Shown in pieces: positions 55,433-64,000 of a DNA stretch of 64,000 nucleotides. Position numbers and translations under genes: made by a program. The DNA is from Intestinibacter bartlettii (GTDB lineage Bacteria; Bacillota; Clostridia; Peptostreptococcales; Peptostreptococcaceae), in NCBI RefSeq assembly GCF_000154445.1, contig NZ_DS499568.1; one strand, 5' to 3'. The notes below the pieces were generated by a model, which searched no databases, was not told the DNA's origin, and was given only the letters and a program-made list of their open reading frames with translations. Numbering within the stretch: the first letter of the stretch is position 1; each line of letters opens with the position of its first letter.

Positions 55433-55742
55433 TAACATCTAAATTAAATCTAGATAATGAGGTCTCTATAATTAAAAAGAATCTCACTAATATAATGAAG
55501 CTAATAATCTGACTAAAAACACAATAGTATTTATTCATACAAATACTATAAATCCACATTATAATTTTTGAATAAGGTTTTTCTTATAACTTTAAATGTA
55601 AACATTAATAACAATAAAAATAAGGAGAATACTATTGAGCAAAACAAATATAGACATATGTTAAATGGTAAGAAATGCAGTTTTACATTGATGCATCTAT
55701 TTGGTAGAATTAGAATAGATAGTATTCCTAGGAGGCGGTTTT
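55433..55742. other. Gap (310 bp) where alr usually lies
   Basis: AT-rich. One 61-codon ORF (55568-55753) lacks a ribosome site and overlaps the ndoAI start, so I do not call it. No recognisable alanine racemase fragment. The AGGAGGCGG site at the right end belongs to ndoAI. Confidence 0.5.
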
Positions 55743-56024
55743 GTGAACAATAAGAATAAGGAAAAGATTGTATTTACTTTGCCAGAGGGAATTTTATCAG
55801 AAGTAGATAAAATTATTCAAATGGAAAATAGTAATAGAGAAGATTTTGCAAAGGCTGCGTTTCAATTTTATATAACTCAAAAGAAAAAATTAAATTTAAA
55901 AGAAACTATGATAAAGGGTTATAAAGAAATGGGAAGGATTAATCTTTCATTAGCTGAATTAGGAATGACAGATGAGATTTCTTTGGAAAATGATTCTAAA
56001 GGAGATATGGCAAAGGTTGAGTAA
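55743..56024 (+). CDS. ndoAI: Antitoxin NdoAI (EndoAI), ribbon-helix-helix
   Basis: 93 residues from a GTG behind AGGAGGCGG. The N-terminus KIVFTLPEGILSEVDKII fits a CopG/MetJ-type ribbon-helix-helix; the C-terminal tail should wrap the toxin. Partner of the ndoA gene that overlaps its last codons. By family, it neutralises the toxin and autoregulates the pair. Confidence 0.88.
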   Translation: MNNKNKEKIVFTLPEGILSEVDKIIQMENSNREDFAKAAFQFYITQKKKLNLKETMIKGYKEMGRINLSLAELGMTDEISLENDSKGDMAKVE

Positions 56025-56382
56025 TCTCAACTCTGAAATAAGACGAGGAGATTTATATTATGCAGATTTAAGTCCAGTTGTCGGTTCAGAACAAGGAGGT
56101 GTGAGGCCTGTTTTAGTAATTCAAAATAATATAGGTAACAAATATAGTCCTACAATTATAATAGCTGCGATAACATCGCAAATTAATAAAGCAAAATTGC
56201 CTACACATATAGAAATAAGCGCCAACGAATACGGACTAAATAAAGATTCTGTTATTCTCTTAGAACAAATTAGAACGATTGATAAAAAGAGGCTGAGAGA
56301 AAAAATAGGTTGTCTAGATAAAAACATGATGTTAAAAATAGATAATAGCCTTCAAATAAGTTTAGGTTTGTTTAATATGTAA
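56017..56382 (+). CDS. ndoA: mRNA interferase NdoA (MazF/EndoA)
   Basis: A PemK/MazF endoribonuclease of about 121 residues. Motifs RRGDLYYADLSPVVGSEQGG, RPVLVIQNNIGN, AAITSQINKAKLPTH and LLEQIRTIDKKRL match Bacillus EndoA closely. I choose the TTG at 56017, which overlaps the antitoxin stop; in-frame ATGs at 55972 and 55990 add N-terminal residues not seen in the family. A chromosomal stress module rather than a mobile one. Confidence 0.93.
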   Translation: MSNLNSEIRRGDLYYADLSPVVGSEQGGVRPVLVIQNNIGNKYSPTIIIAAITSQINKAKLPTHIEISANEYGLNKDSVILLEQIRTIDKKRLREKIGCLDKNMMLKIDNSLQISLGLFNM

Positions 56383-56418
56383 AAGACTATTGAATTTTGA
56401 TTTTCAATAGTCTTTTTT
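56381..56418 (+). terminator. Intrinsic terminator after ndoA
   Basis: AAAAGACTATTGAA pairs with TTCAATAGTCTTTTTT. Confidence 0.93.
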
Positions 56419-56532
56419 GTTATATAAAATATCGTTATTAAAAAATAATTTTAATAATGATATAATAAGAATAAATCGGTACTATAATAGTACTATACAG
56501 TGATATCAGTTAAAAATTAGGAGGTAAATCAC

Positions 56533-57360
56533 ATGAGAGACCATAAGGGATTAAATGAGATTGCGAGTATCATTAGAAGAGAAATTGTAACTATGATACA
56601 TGGAGCGAAATCTGGACATCCAGGAGGATCTTTATCAGCTGTTGAAATTTTGACAGCATTGTATTTTGATGAGATGAATATAGATCCAACAAATCCTAAA
56701 ATGGAAGATAGAGATAGATTTGTTTTATCTAAAGGACATGCCGCACCTGTTTTATATGCTACTTTAGCAGAAAGAGGGTTTTTTGATAAAAAAGAGTTAG
56801 CTGGATTTAGAAAATTTGGAGCAATGTTGCAGGGACACCCAGATATGAATAAGGTGCCAGGAGTCGATATGTCTACAGGTTCTCTGGGACAAGGTTTTTC
56901 TGCTGCTTGTGGAATGGCAATGGGTTCTAAACTTGATAATGCCCCATGGAATGTATATGCTATATTAGGTGATGGGGAAATACAAGAAGGTATTGTTTGG
57001 GAAGCGACTATGAGTGCTGCACATTACAAATTAGATAACTTAATAGTATTTCTAGATTATAATGGGCTTCAAATAGATGGGAATATAGAAAGTGTTATGA
57101 ATGTTAATCCTATAGAAGGTAAATTTAAATCTTTCGGATGGAATGTTATAACAATAGATGGTCATGATTATGATCAAATATTTGCAGCTTTAGATATAGC
57201 AAAAGATACAGTCGGAAAACCAACTATTATAATTGCTAAAACTATAAAAGGCAAAGGCGTTTCTTTTATGGAAAACCAAGCTAGTTGGCATGGAAGTGCT
57301 TTAAATGATGCAGAGTTAAAACAAGCTTTATTAGATTTGGGAGGTGCTTGCCGTGAATAA
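56533..57360 (+). CDS. Transketolase, N-terminal subunit
   Basis: 275 residues covering the thiamine-diphosphate-binding half: IHGAKSGHPGGSLSAVEIL, SKGHAAPVLYATLA, and the TPP motif GDGEIQEGIVWEATM. RBS AGGAGGTAA. The C-terminal half is encoded by the next gene with an 8-base overlap; the split form is common in Clostridia and Archaea. Role: non-oxidative pentose phosphate pathway. Confidence 0.94.
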   Translation: MRDHKGLNEIASIIRREIVTMIHGAKSGHPGGSLSAVEILTALYFDEMNIDPTNPKMEDRDRFVLSKGHAAPVLYATLAERGFFDKKELAGFRKFGAMLQGHPDMNKVPGVDMSTGSLGQGFSAACGMAMGSKLDNAPWNVYAILGDGEIQEGIVWEATMSAAHYKLDNLIVFLDYNGLQIDGNIESVMNVNPIEGKFKSFGWNVITIDGHDYDQIFAALDIAKDTVGKPTIIIAKTIKGKGVSFMENQASWHGSALNDAELKQALLDLGGACRE

Positions 57361-58288
57361 TTTATCAACTAGAGAAGCTTATGGTCAAGCTTTAGCTGAA
57401 TTAGGAGATTTGAGAGATGATATAGTAGTTTTAGATGCAGATTTATCTAAATCGACAAAAACAGTTGAATTCGCTAAGAAATTTCCAACGAGATTCTTTA
57501 ATATGGGGATAGCAGAGCAAAACTTGATAGGGGCTGCTTGTGGTTTATCTACAACTGGAAAAATACCTTTTGTAAGTACTTTTGCAGTATTTGCTACAGG
57601 AAGGGGATTTGAAATAATAAGAAACTCTGTATGTTATCCAAATTTAAATGTAAAAATATGTGCAACACATGCAGGAATAACAGTAGGTGAGGATGGGGCA
57701 TCACACCAAAGTATAGAAGATATTTCAATAATGAGATCAATACCCAATATGACAGTATTAGTTCCAGCTGATGGTGTTGAAGCTAAGAAGATGATTTTTG
57801 AGGTAGCTAAATATAAAGGTCCTGTATATGTAAGACTAGGCAGAAGCTCGGTTCTTACTACATTTAATGATGATTATGACTTCAAAATAGGTAAGGGTGT
57901 AATTTTAAGAGAAGGAATAGACGCAACTATAATAGCTTGTGGAATAATGGTAGATGAAGCTGTTAAAGCAAGCATATCATTAAAATCAGAAGGTATAAGT
58001 ACAAGAGTAATAAATATGTCTACTATAAAACCTATAGATGAAGAATTAATAATAGAATCTGCTATAAAAACAGGTGCAATTGTTACTGTTGAAGAACACA
58101 GTGTTATAGGTGGACTAGGAAGTGCGGTAAGTGAAGTTGTTGCAGAAGAATGTCCTGTTTTAGTAAAGAAATTAGGAATTAATGATGTATTTGGACAATC
58201 TGGAAATTCAAAAGAATTGTTAGAGGCATATGGATTAACCGCTGATAATATTGTTGAAAAAGTAAAAGAAACTATTAAACATAAATAA
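57353..58288 (+). CDS. Transketolase, C-terminal subunit
   Basis: 311 residues from the GTG at 57353 (GGGAGG 8 bases upstream; GTG 57344 is part of the site). Contains the pyrimidine-binding half (DADLSKSTKTVEFA, NMGIAEQNLIGAACG, THAGITVGEDGASHQ) and the C-terminal domain. Overlaps the N-terminal subunit gene, so the two chains are made in step. Confidence 0.94.
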   Translation: MNNLSTREAYGQALAELGDLRDDIVVLDADLSKSTKTVEFAKKFPTRFFNMGIAEQNLIGAACGLSTTGKIPFVSTFAVFATGRGFEIIRNSVCYPNLNVKICATHAGITVGEDGASHQSIEDISIMRSIPNMTVLVPADGVEAKKMIFEVAKYKGPVYVRLGRSSVLTTFNDDYDFKIGKGVILREGIDATIIACGIMVDEAVKASISLKSEGISTRVINMSTIKPIDEELIIESAIKTGAIVTVEEHSVIGGLGSAVSEVVAEECPVLVKKLGINDVFGQSGNSKELLEAYGLTADNIVEKVKETIKHK

Positions 58289-58307
58289 AATGATATACAT
58301 AATGAGA

Positions 58308-58357
58308 ACTGATTATACTAGATAATGCTATATCTTAAAATAATCAGTTTTTGTTTT
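58308..58357 (+). terminator. Intrinsic terminator after the transketolase genes
   Basis: AACTGATTAT pairs with ATAATCAGTT across a 22-base loop and is followed by TTTGTTTT. Confidence 0.8.
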
Positions 58358-58419
58358 AAAATTTTAGAATAGGAAAATTATAAACCTCATATATTTTAAA
58401 TATATGGGGGTGATGTAAA

Positions 58420-58860
58420 TTGGATGTTAAATTTAATATGAAAGGTATGATTTACGGCATTTTCTTAATTATATTTATATTGGCAGGATTTATAATTTTA
58501 CCAAAAATGTTTCATGAAGATGTAAAGGCTGTAGATTATATTGTAGTTCAGAGGGATTCCATTCCAGATAAAATATTAAATATGATGGATGATTACATAG
58601 ACCAAGAGAGAGCTTTAGCAACAATAATAGATGGGAAAGTATATGTTATAGTAACTCGAGGTCAAAATGAGGAGTATGGCATAGATGTAGAAAAAATAAA
58701 TCTACAAGATAAAGAAGGAAAACAAGTTATGACAGTAGAAGCTGTATATAAGCAAAAAGAAGATGCATACCCTTTCGTTGTGTTAGAAACAAATATGAAA
58801 TCTTTGCCTGATAAAATTGAGTTAAATCAAAAGTATTCAGGTGAAAATAAAACTAAATAG
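58420..58860 (+). CDS. PrcB-like membrane-anchored protein
   Basis: 146 residues from a TTG behind GGGGTGATG. One transmembrane helix (about 10-30), then an extracytoplasmic beta domain whose pattern (VYVIVTRGQNEEYGIDVEKI, MTVEAVYKQKEDAYPFVVLE) resembles the C-terminal domain of PrcB, a protease-complex stabiliser. The conserved Gly-Gly-Tyr is here EEYG, so the match is partial. A PDZ protease gene is ~840 bases downstream. Confidence 0.65.
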   Translation: MDVKFNMKGMIYGIFLIIFILAGFIILPKMFHEDVKAVDYIVVQRDSIPDKILNMMDDYIDQERALATIIDGKVYVIVTRGQNEEYGIDVEKINLQDKEGKQVMTVEAVYKQKEDAYPFVVLETNMKSLPDKIELNQKYSGENKTK

Positions 58861-58878
58861 AGTAGTAACAAATATAAT

Positions 58879-58914
58879 AAAGCACATGAAAATTATCTAA
58901 TCATGTGCTTTACA
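58879..58914. terminator. Shared terminator between convergent genes
   Basis: AAAGCACATGA pairs perfectly with TCATGTGCTTT, between the PrcB-like gene and the minus-strand 5-FCL gene. Confidence 0.8.
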
Positions 58915-58954
58915 TATTTATAATAAATTTTGCAAATTCAGTATTAGTATTAAA

Positions 58955-59524
58955 TTATTTATTAGGTGTTAATATTCTAGTCTCAGTTATAATATAATCA
59001 AGTTGAGCATCATGAGGTTCTTTTGGAACTTCAGGGAATATTTGAAGGTCAAAAGCAATACCTACAGTAACTGCATCATCTCTTAATCTTTCTATAAATC
59101 TATCATAGTATCCACCGCCATAACCTAATCTGTAACAATCTTCACTATAAGCAACAGCAGGAACAATAACTAAATCTAAATCTTTTACATCTAATGTAGG
59201 TGCATCTGGTTTTGGTTCTCTTATATTATAAGCTCCTACTTTAATACCGTTTTCCAAATCGGTAATTTGAGCAGGAATTAAAACTCTGTCTTCTACAATA
59301 GTTATAGGAGATGTGACAGTTTTTCTAAGAGATATAAGTTTATTGATTAAATGGTCAGTACGGACTTCATTATTAAAGTCTAAATAAAGCATGATATTTT
59401 GGGCCTTTTTTATACAATCCATTTGAAGCAATTTTTCTGTTATGATGTCTGAATTTTTTTCAATAAAGTCTTTATCTTTTGCTTTTCTGTCTGCAATTAC
59501 CTTTTTTCTAAATTCTTTTTTCAT
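58955..59524 (-). CDS. 5-formyltetrahydrofolate cyclo-ligase
   Basis: Returns 5-formyl-THF to 5,10-methenyl-THF. 189 residues: KKEFRKKVIADRKA at the start, VRTDHLINKLISLRKTV, and the signature RLGYGGGYYDRFI. RBS AAAGGGGTAG on the minus strand. Isolated minus-strand gene. Confidence 0.93.
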   Translation of the reverse strand: MKKEFRKKVIADRKAKDKDFIEKNSDIITEKLLQMDCIKKAQNIMLYLDFNNEVRTDHLINKLISLRKTVTSPITIVEDRVLIPAQITDLENGIKVGAYNIREPKPDAPTLDVKDLDLVIVPAVAYSEDCYRLGYGGGYYDRFIERLRDDAVTVGIAFDLQIFPEVPKEPHDAQLDYIITETRILTPNK

Positions 59525-59696
59525 AAAATCTACCCCTTTGTATATATATGGTATAATATTGAAGATATAATTAATATCCTTAATATAAATTTTAGTATAG
59601 TTAGTTACTGTAAATCAACAAATTTAGGAAATAGTAATAAAAAGGATAAATTATCATATAATAGTAATAGTTTATTTAAAAGGAGATGTAGGAGAT

Positions 59697-60839
59697 ATGT
59701 CAAAAAAGAAATTGGTAATAGGATCAGTAAGTCTCGTTGTCGCAACAATAATATGTACTATTTTAGTCCAAGTTTTCTTGTTAAAAGGTGTATTTATATC
59801 GAGAAATTTATATAATCAATATAAAAAATACGATAAACTAGTAGCTTTAGAAAATATAGTAGAAGAAGATTATTATCAAGATGTAGACCAAGAGAAACTA
59901 ATCTTAGGGGCAGAAAAAGGATTAATACAATCTTTAGGTGATCCTTATTCAGAATATTACACAAAGGAAGAGTTTAATTTATTAAAAGAACAAACACAGG
60001 GGTCGTTTGTAGGTATAGGAATCTATATGAGTGGCAATGATGAAGATAACGTAGTTGTTAAATCGGTAATAAAAGATTATCCAGCTGAAAAGAGTGGTTT
60101 AAAATCAGGGGATATAATTTTAAAAGTAGACGGTGAAGAAGTAAAATACTCACAATCTTCTTTAGCAGCTAGCAAAATTAAAGGAAAAGCTGGAACATCA
60201 GTAGTTTTAACTATAAAAAGAGGGGATAAACAATTTGATGTAACAGTAAAAAGAGAAGAAATAGTAGTTGCAAGTGTAAAAAGTGAAGTTAAAGATGACA
60301 ATATAGGATATGTACAAATAACTTCATTTGATAAGAATACATATAAAGAATTTAAACAAGCAGTAAGTTCATTACAAAAGAAAAATGTAAAATCTTTAAT
60401 AATAGATCTTAGAGATAATCCAGGTGGATTACTAGATGTATGTGTTGACATAGCAGACTATTTATTAGGAGAAGGAACTATAGTATACACTAAAGATAAT
60501 AATGGGGACACTCAATATTATAAATCTGATGAAAAGAAAGTAGATTTACCTATAGTAGTACTAATAAATGAAAATAGTGCATCAGCATCAGAAATTTTAA
60601 CAGCAGCTATAGTTGATAACAAAGCAGGTATTGCAGTAGGAACAACTAGTTATGGAAAAGGTCTTGTCCAAAGTGTAAGAGAATTTAATGATGGTACAGG
60701 ATATAAATTAACTACAGCTCAATACTATACTCCAAATGGAGATTATATAAATAAACAAGGTATTAAACCTAACATAGTAGAAAAAAATAAAGAAAAACAA
60801 TTAGATAGAGCAATTGAATATATAAAAAAGAATAAGTAA
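59697..60839 (+). CDS. Carboxy-terminal processing protease (S41, CtpA type)
   Basis: 380 residues: N-terminal membrane anchor (about 5-30), a PDZ domain (about 95-180, FVGIGIYMSGND to KSGLKSGDIILKVDGEEV), and the S41 catalytic core with DLRDNPGGLLDV, the Ser in NSASASEILTAA and the Lys in SYGKGLVQS. Secreted/anchored Ser-Lys protease; family members process SpoIVFA-like or wall proteins. RBS AAGGAGATG. Confidence 0.94.
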   Translation: MSKKKLVIGSVSLVVATIICTILVQVFLLKGVFISRNLYNQYKKYDKLVALENIVEEDYYQDVDQEKLILGAEKGLIQSLGDPYSEYYTKEEFNLLKEQTQGSFVGIGIYMSGNDEDNVVVKSVIKDYPAEKSGLKSGDIILKVDGEEVKYSQSSLAASKIKGKAGTSVVLTIKRGDKQFDVTVKREEIVVASVKSEVKDDNIGYVQITSFDKNTYKEFKQAVSSLQKKNVKSLIIDLRDNPGGLLDVCVDIADYLLGEGTIVYTKDNNGDTQYYKSDEKKVDLPIVVLINENSASASEILTAAIVDNKAGIAVGTTSYGKGLVQSVREFNDGTGYKLTTAQYYTPNGDYINKQGIKPNIVEKNKEKQLDRAIEYIKKNK

Positions 60840-60993
60840 TATATGTGATACATATTTAGGGTAAAGTATTCTAAAATATATGTTTAATATTGATATTTTA
60901 TATTATTTTATTACATTTTTGATTTGTTTTTGTTATATAATCGAGAAAAATACATTTTTTTAGATAAAATGTTAGAAAATTGTTTTTAAAAAT

Positions 60994-61022
60994 AAAGGAG
61001 ATTATAAATTAGTATAGAATAT
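60994..61022 (+). promoter_or_regulatory. Sigma-H-like promoter before the 39-residue ORF
   Basis: AAAGGAGAT (60994-61002), 11 bases, ATAGAATAT (61014-61022). It has the same layout as the spoVG promoter at 13212-13240 and departs from the sigma-H consensus at one position (G for W). Confidence 0.5.
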
Positions 61023-61063
61023 CTATACATAAGTTAATAATTTATAATTAGGAAGTGAAGCTT

Positions 61064-61183
61064 ATGAAAGAAACTAAGAAAAAAGTTGTTAACATCCAGG
61101 AATATAAAGAAAAAAGAAAACAAAAAGAAGTAGACAGAAACGAACTCATAGCTCTTATAAAACAAATAGCAACATTAAAATAG
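61064..61183 (+). CDS. Small basic peptide of 39 residues
   Basis: Reads MKETKKKVVNIQEYKEKRK then a charged helix ending ALIKQIATLK. RBS AGGAAGTGAAG 6-8 bases upstream, own terminator downstream (61219-61258), and a sigma-H-like promoter upstream. No Cys and no membrane helix; likely a soluble alpha-helical peptide. No family known to me. Confidence 0.7.
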   Translation: MKETKKKVVNIQEYKEKRKQKEVDRNELIALIKQIATLK

Positions 61184-61218
61184 AGTGAATTAACTCTATA
61201 ATAAAATTCAAAAAATAA

Positions 61219-61258
61219 AAACTGTACATAAATTTTAAAAAATATGTACAGTTTTTTA
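61219..61258. terminator. Terminator between the 39-residue ORF and the convergent small gene
   Basis: AACTGTACATA pairs with TATGTACAGTT and is followed by TTTTT; A-run on the left suits the minus strand. Confidence 0.88.
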
Positions 61259-61268
61259 ATGTATAATT

Positions 61269-61466
61269 TTAATCTCTAAGTGTGTTTAATGAATCTAGAT
61301 AGTCTTTAAATTGTGCAAATTGCTCTTCATTTTCAAATTGTATTTCTTTAGAATCTTCACTTTCAAAGTTTTTTAAATATACTGAGGGGTTGTTTTCTGT
61401 GTTATCATAATAAATACATCTATAGCCATCTTCGTATAAACCTTTTACATTCTCAAAATTATACAT
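61269..61466 (-). CDS. Small acidic protein of unknown function (65 residues)
   Basis: Starts at ATG 61466-61464 with AAAGGTGAT 5-7 bases upstream; the GTG at 61475 is within that site. Sequence MYNFENVKGLYEDGYRCIYY... is rich in Asp, Glu, Asn and Tyr and ends in a helix (EEQFAQFKDYLDSLN). Soluble. No family recognised. Confidence 0.7.
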   Translation of the reverse strand: MYNFENVKGLYEDGYRCIYYDNTENNPSVYLKNFESEDSKEIQFENEEQFAQFKDYLDSLNTLRD

Positions 61467-61687
61467 ATAAATCACCTTTCTTTAATTATTAAGGTTATTT
61501 TTATTATGTGGAATTTATGATTTAATATGTGTTTAATTGAGAATATTAGTCTAATTTATATTAATTTATTCGTTATGAGATTAAAAAATATAAATAATAT
61601 AACTATAAATTTATTGAGTTGAGATATTGAAATTGCAAGGGTTAATATATTTTTAATAAAAAAAATAAAAAAATAATAAAAAAAGTG

Positions 61688-61716
61688 TTGACGTATATTT
61701 AAAACGATGATATATT
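61688..61716 (+). promoter_or_regulatory. rRNA promoter P1
   Basis: TTGACG, 17 bp, TATATT. It shares the AAAAAGTGTTGAC context with P2. Confidence 0.85.
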
Positions 61717-61804
61717 ATTACTTGTCCTTGAGAGAGGGGCAAGAACTTAAAGAGTTAATAAGTCGAAAATGATGAAAACTCAAAAAAAGTTTTTGAAAAA
61801 AGTG

Positions 61805-61833
61805 TTGACAAACAAAATTAAGTTTGTTAAACT
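61805..61833 (+). promoter_or_regulatory. rRNA promoter P2
   Basis: TTGACA, 17 bp, TAAACT. Tandem with P1, 117 bases apart, as expected for growth-rate-controlled rRNA transcription. Confidence 0.85.
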
Positions 61834-61895
61834 AAAGAAGCTGAAGCAAGCGAAATAACTTAAAAAAGTTAAGCGAGTTAAGCAAATGAACTTTG

Positions 61896-61911
61896 AAAAT
61901 TAAACAGTAGG
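61896..61911 (+). other. 5' arm of the 16S processing stem
   Basis: AAAATTAAACAGTAGG is the exact reverse complement of 63534-63549 after the 16S gene. The two should pair across the whole 16S precursor and be cut by RNase III. Confidence 0.85.
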
Positions 61912-62017
61912 TTAATTATAAAACTTTAATTCACACGAATTAAAACCAACAACAAACCAAGCCAGATATTCAGATAATGATTAGTCTGAGCGGGAAACTT
62001 CATAAAGAAGTAAACTT

Positions 62018-63823
<1,806 letters not shown>

Positions 63824-64000
63824 GGTCAAGTTATTAAGGGTGCAGGGCGAATGCCTTGGCACTAGGAGCCGATGAAGGACGTGATAAGCTGCGATAAGCT
63901 TCGGGGAGTTGCACGTAAACTTTGATCCGAAGCTTTCCGAATGAGGAAACTCACTTAGAGTAATGTCTAAGTATCGTAAATCCACCACAGTGCGATGATC
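63824..64000 (+). rRNA. 23S ribosomal RNA, 5' part (cut by window end)
   Basis: Begins near GGTCAAGTTATTAAGGGTGC and continues with GGCGAATGCCTTGGCAC and GCCGATGAAGGACGTG, conserved 5' domain I sequence of 23S. Confidence 0.95.

Noticed and set aside
55568..55753. 61-codon ORF before ndoAI
   Set aside because: No ribosome site, biased composition, and it runs over the ndoAI start; no family features.
55743..56382. Toxin-antitoxin pair as a sign of a mobile island
   Set aside because: ndoAI-ndoA is a vertically inherited core locus in Firmicutes, in its usual place near acpS, with no flanking repeats or integrase.

Overview
The window is low-GC, gene-dense Firmicutes DNA. The 16S gene at the right end and the gene order (metG-tatD-rnmV-rsmA, spoVG-glmU-prs-pth-mfd-prsA-spoVT-spoVB-mazG-hup-rqcP-yabP-yabQ-divIC-spoIIE, the atp operon, ndoAI-ndoA) point to an endospore-forming, anaerobe-like member of the Peptostreptococcaceae (Clostridioides/Romboutsia/Paraclostridium neighbourhood). 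This placement comes from remembered family patterns, not a database search. Nearly all genes are on the + strand and run toward the rRNA operon. Only murC, a 5-formyl-THF cyclo-ligase gene and a few small or decayed ORFs are on the - strand. I see no insertion sequence, prophage, CRISPR array or tRNA gene.

Layout. 1-3.1 kb: methionine T-box, metG and tatD. 3.2-5.2 kb: a sigma/anti-sigma pair inserted between tatD and rnmV, then a decayed minus-strand relic. 5.6-10.6 kb: rnmV-rsmA, an acidic Tyr/Glu-rich protein behind a hairpin, a CDF metal transporter and a membrane protein. 10.7-13.2 kb: murC and purR, divergent. 13.2-16.3 kb: spoVG (perfect sigma-H-type promoter, but frameshifted), glmU and prs (frameshifted). 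16.5-18.3 kb: pilT and a prepilin peptidase, an isolated scrap of a type IV pilus locus. 18.3-33.1 kb: pth to spoIIE, a mix of translation, repair and sporulation genes. 33.4-45.1 kb: secreted M3 peptidase, galU, glpX, rho (with an Asn-rich insertion), rpmE, yqhQ, prmC (three clustered indels), prfA, a ZIP transporter and sua5. 45.4-47 kb: rpiB, upp and a dead dCMP deaminase gene. 47.1-54.1 kb: full F1Fo-ATP synthase operon with a sodium-type c subunit and a shortened epsilon subunit. 54.2-61.5 kb: acpS, a LolA-like lipoprotein, the ndoAI/ndoA toxin-antitoxin pair, a split transketolase, a PrcB-like protein, 5-FCL, a CtpA-type protease and two small ORFs. 61.6-64 kb: tandem rRNA promoters, 16S, a spacer without tRNAs and the start of 23S.

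Most of the window is conserved core genome and I found no convincing new multi-gene system. The items most worth a second look are: insertion-type frameshifts in spoVG, prs and prmC (two of them complete perfect inverted repeats); relics of a dCMP deaminase gene and of an unidentified minus-strand gene; the complete Na+-binding signature in AtpE beside an epsilon subunit lacking its C-terminal domain; a prion-like Asn-rich stretch in Rho; a second near-perfect sigma-H-like promoter in front of a 39-residue basic peptide; and two hairpins that overlap ribosome binding sites.
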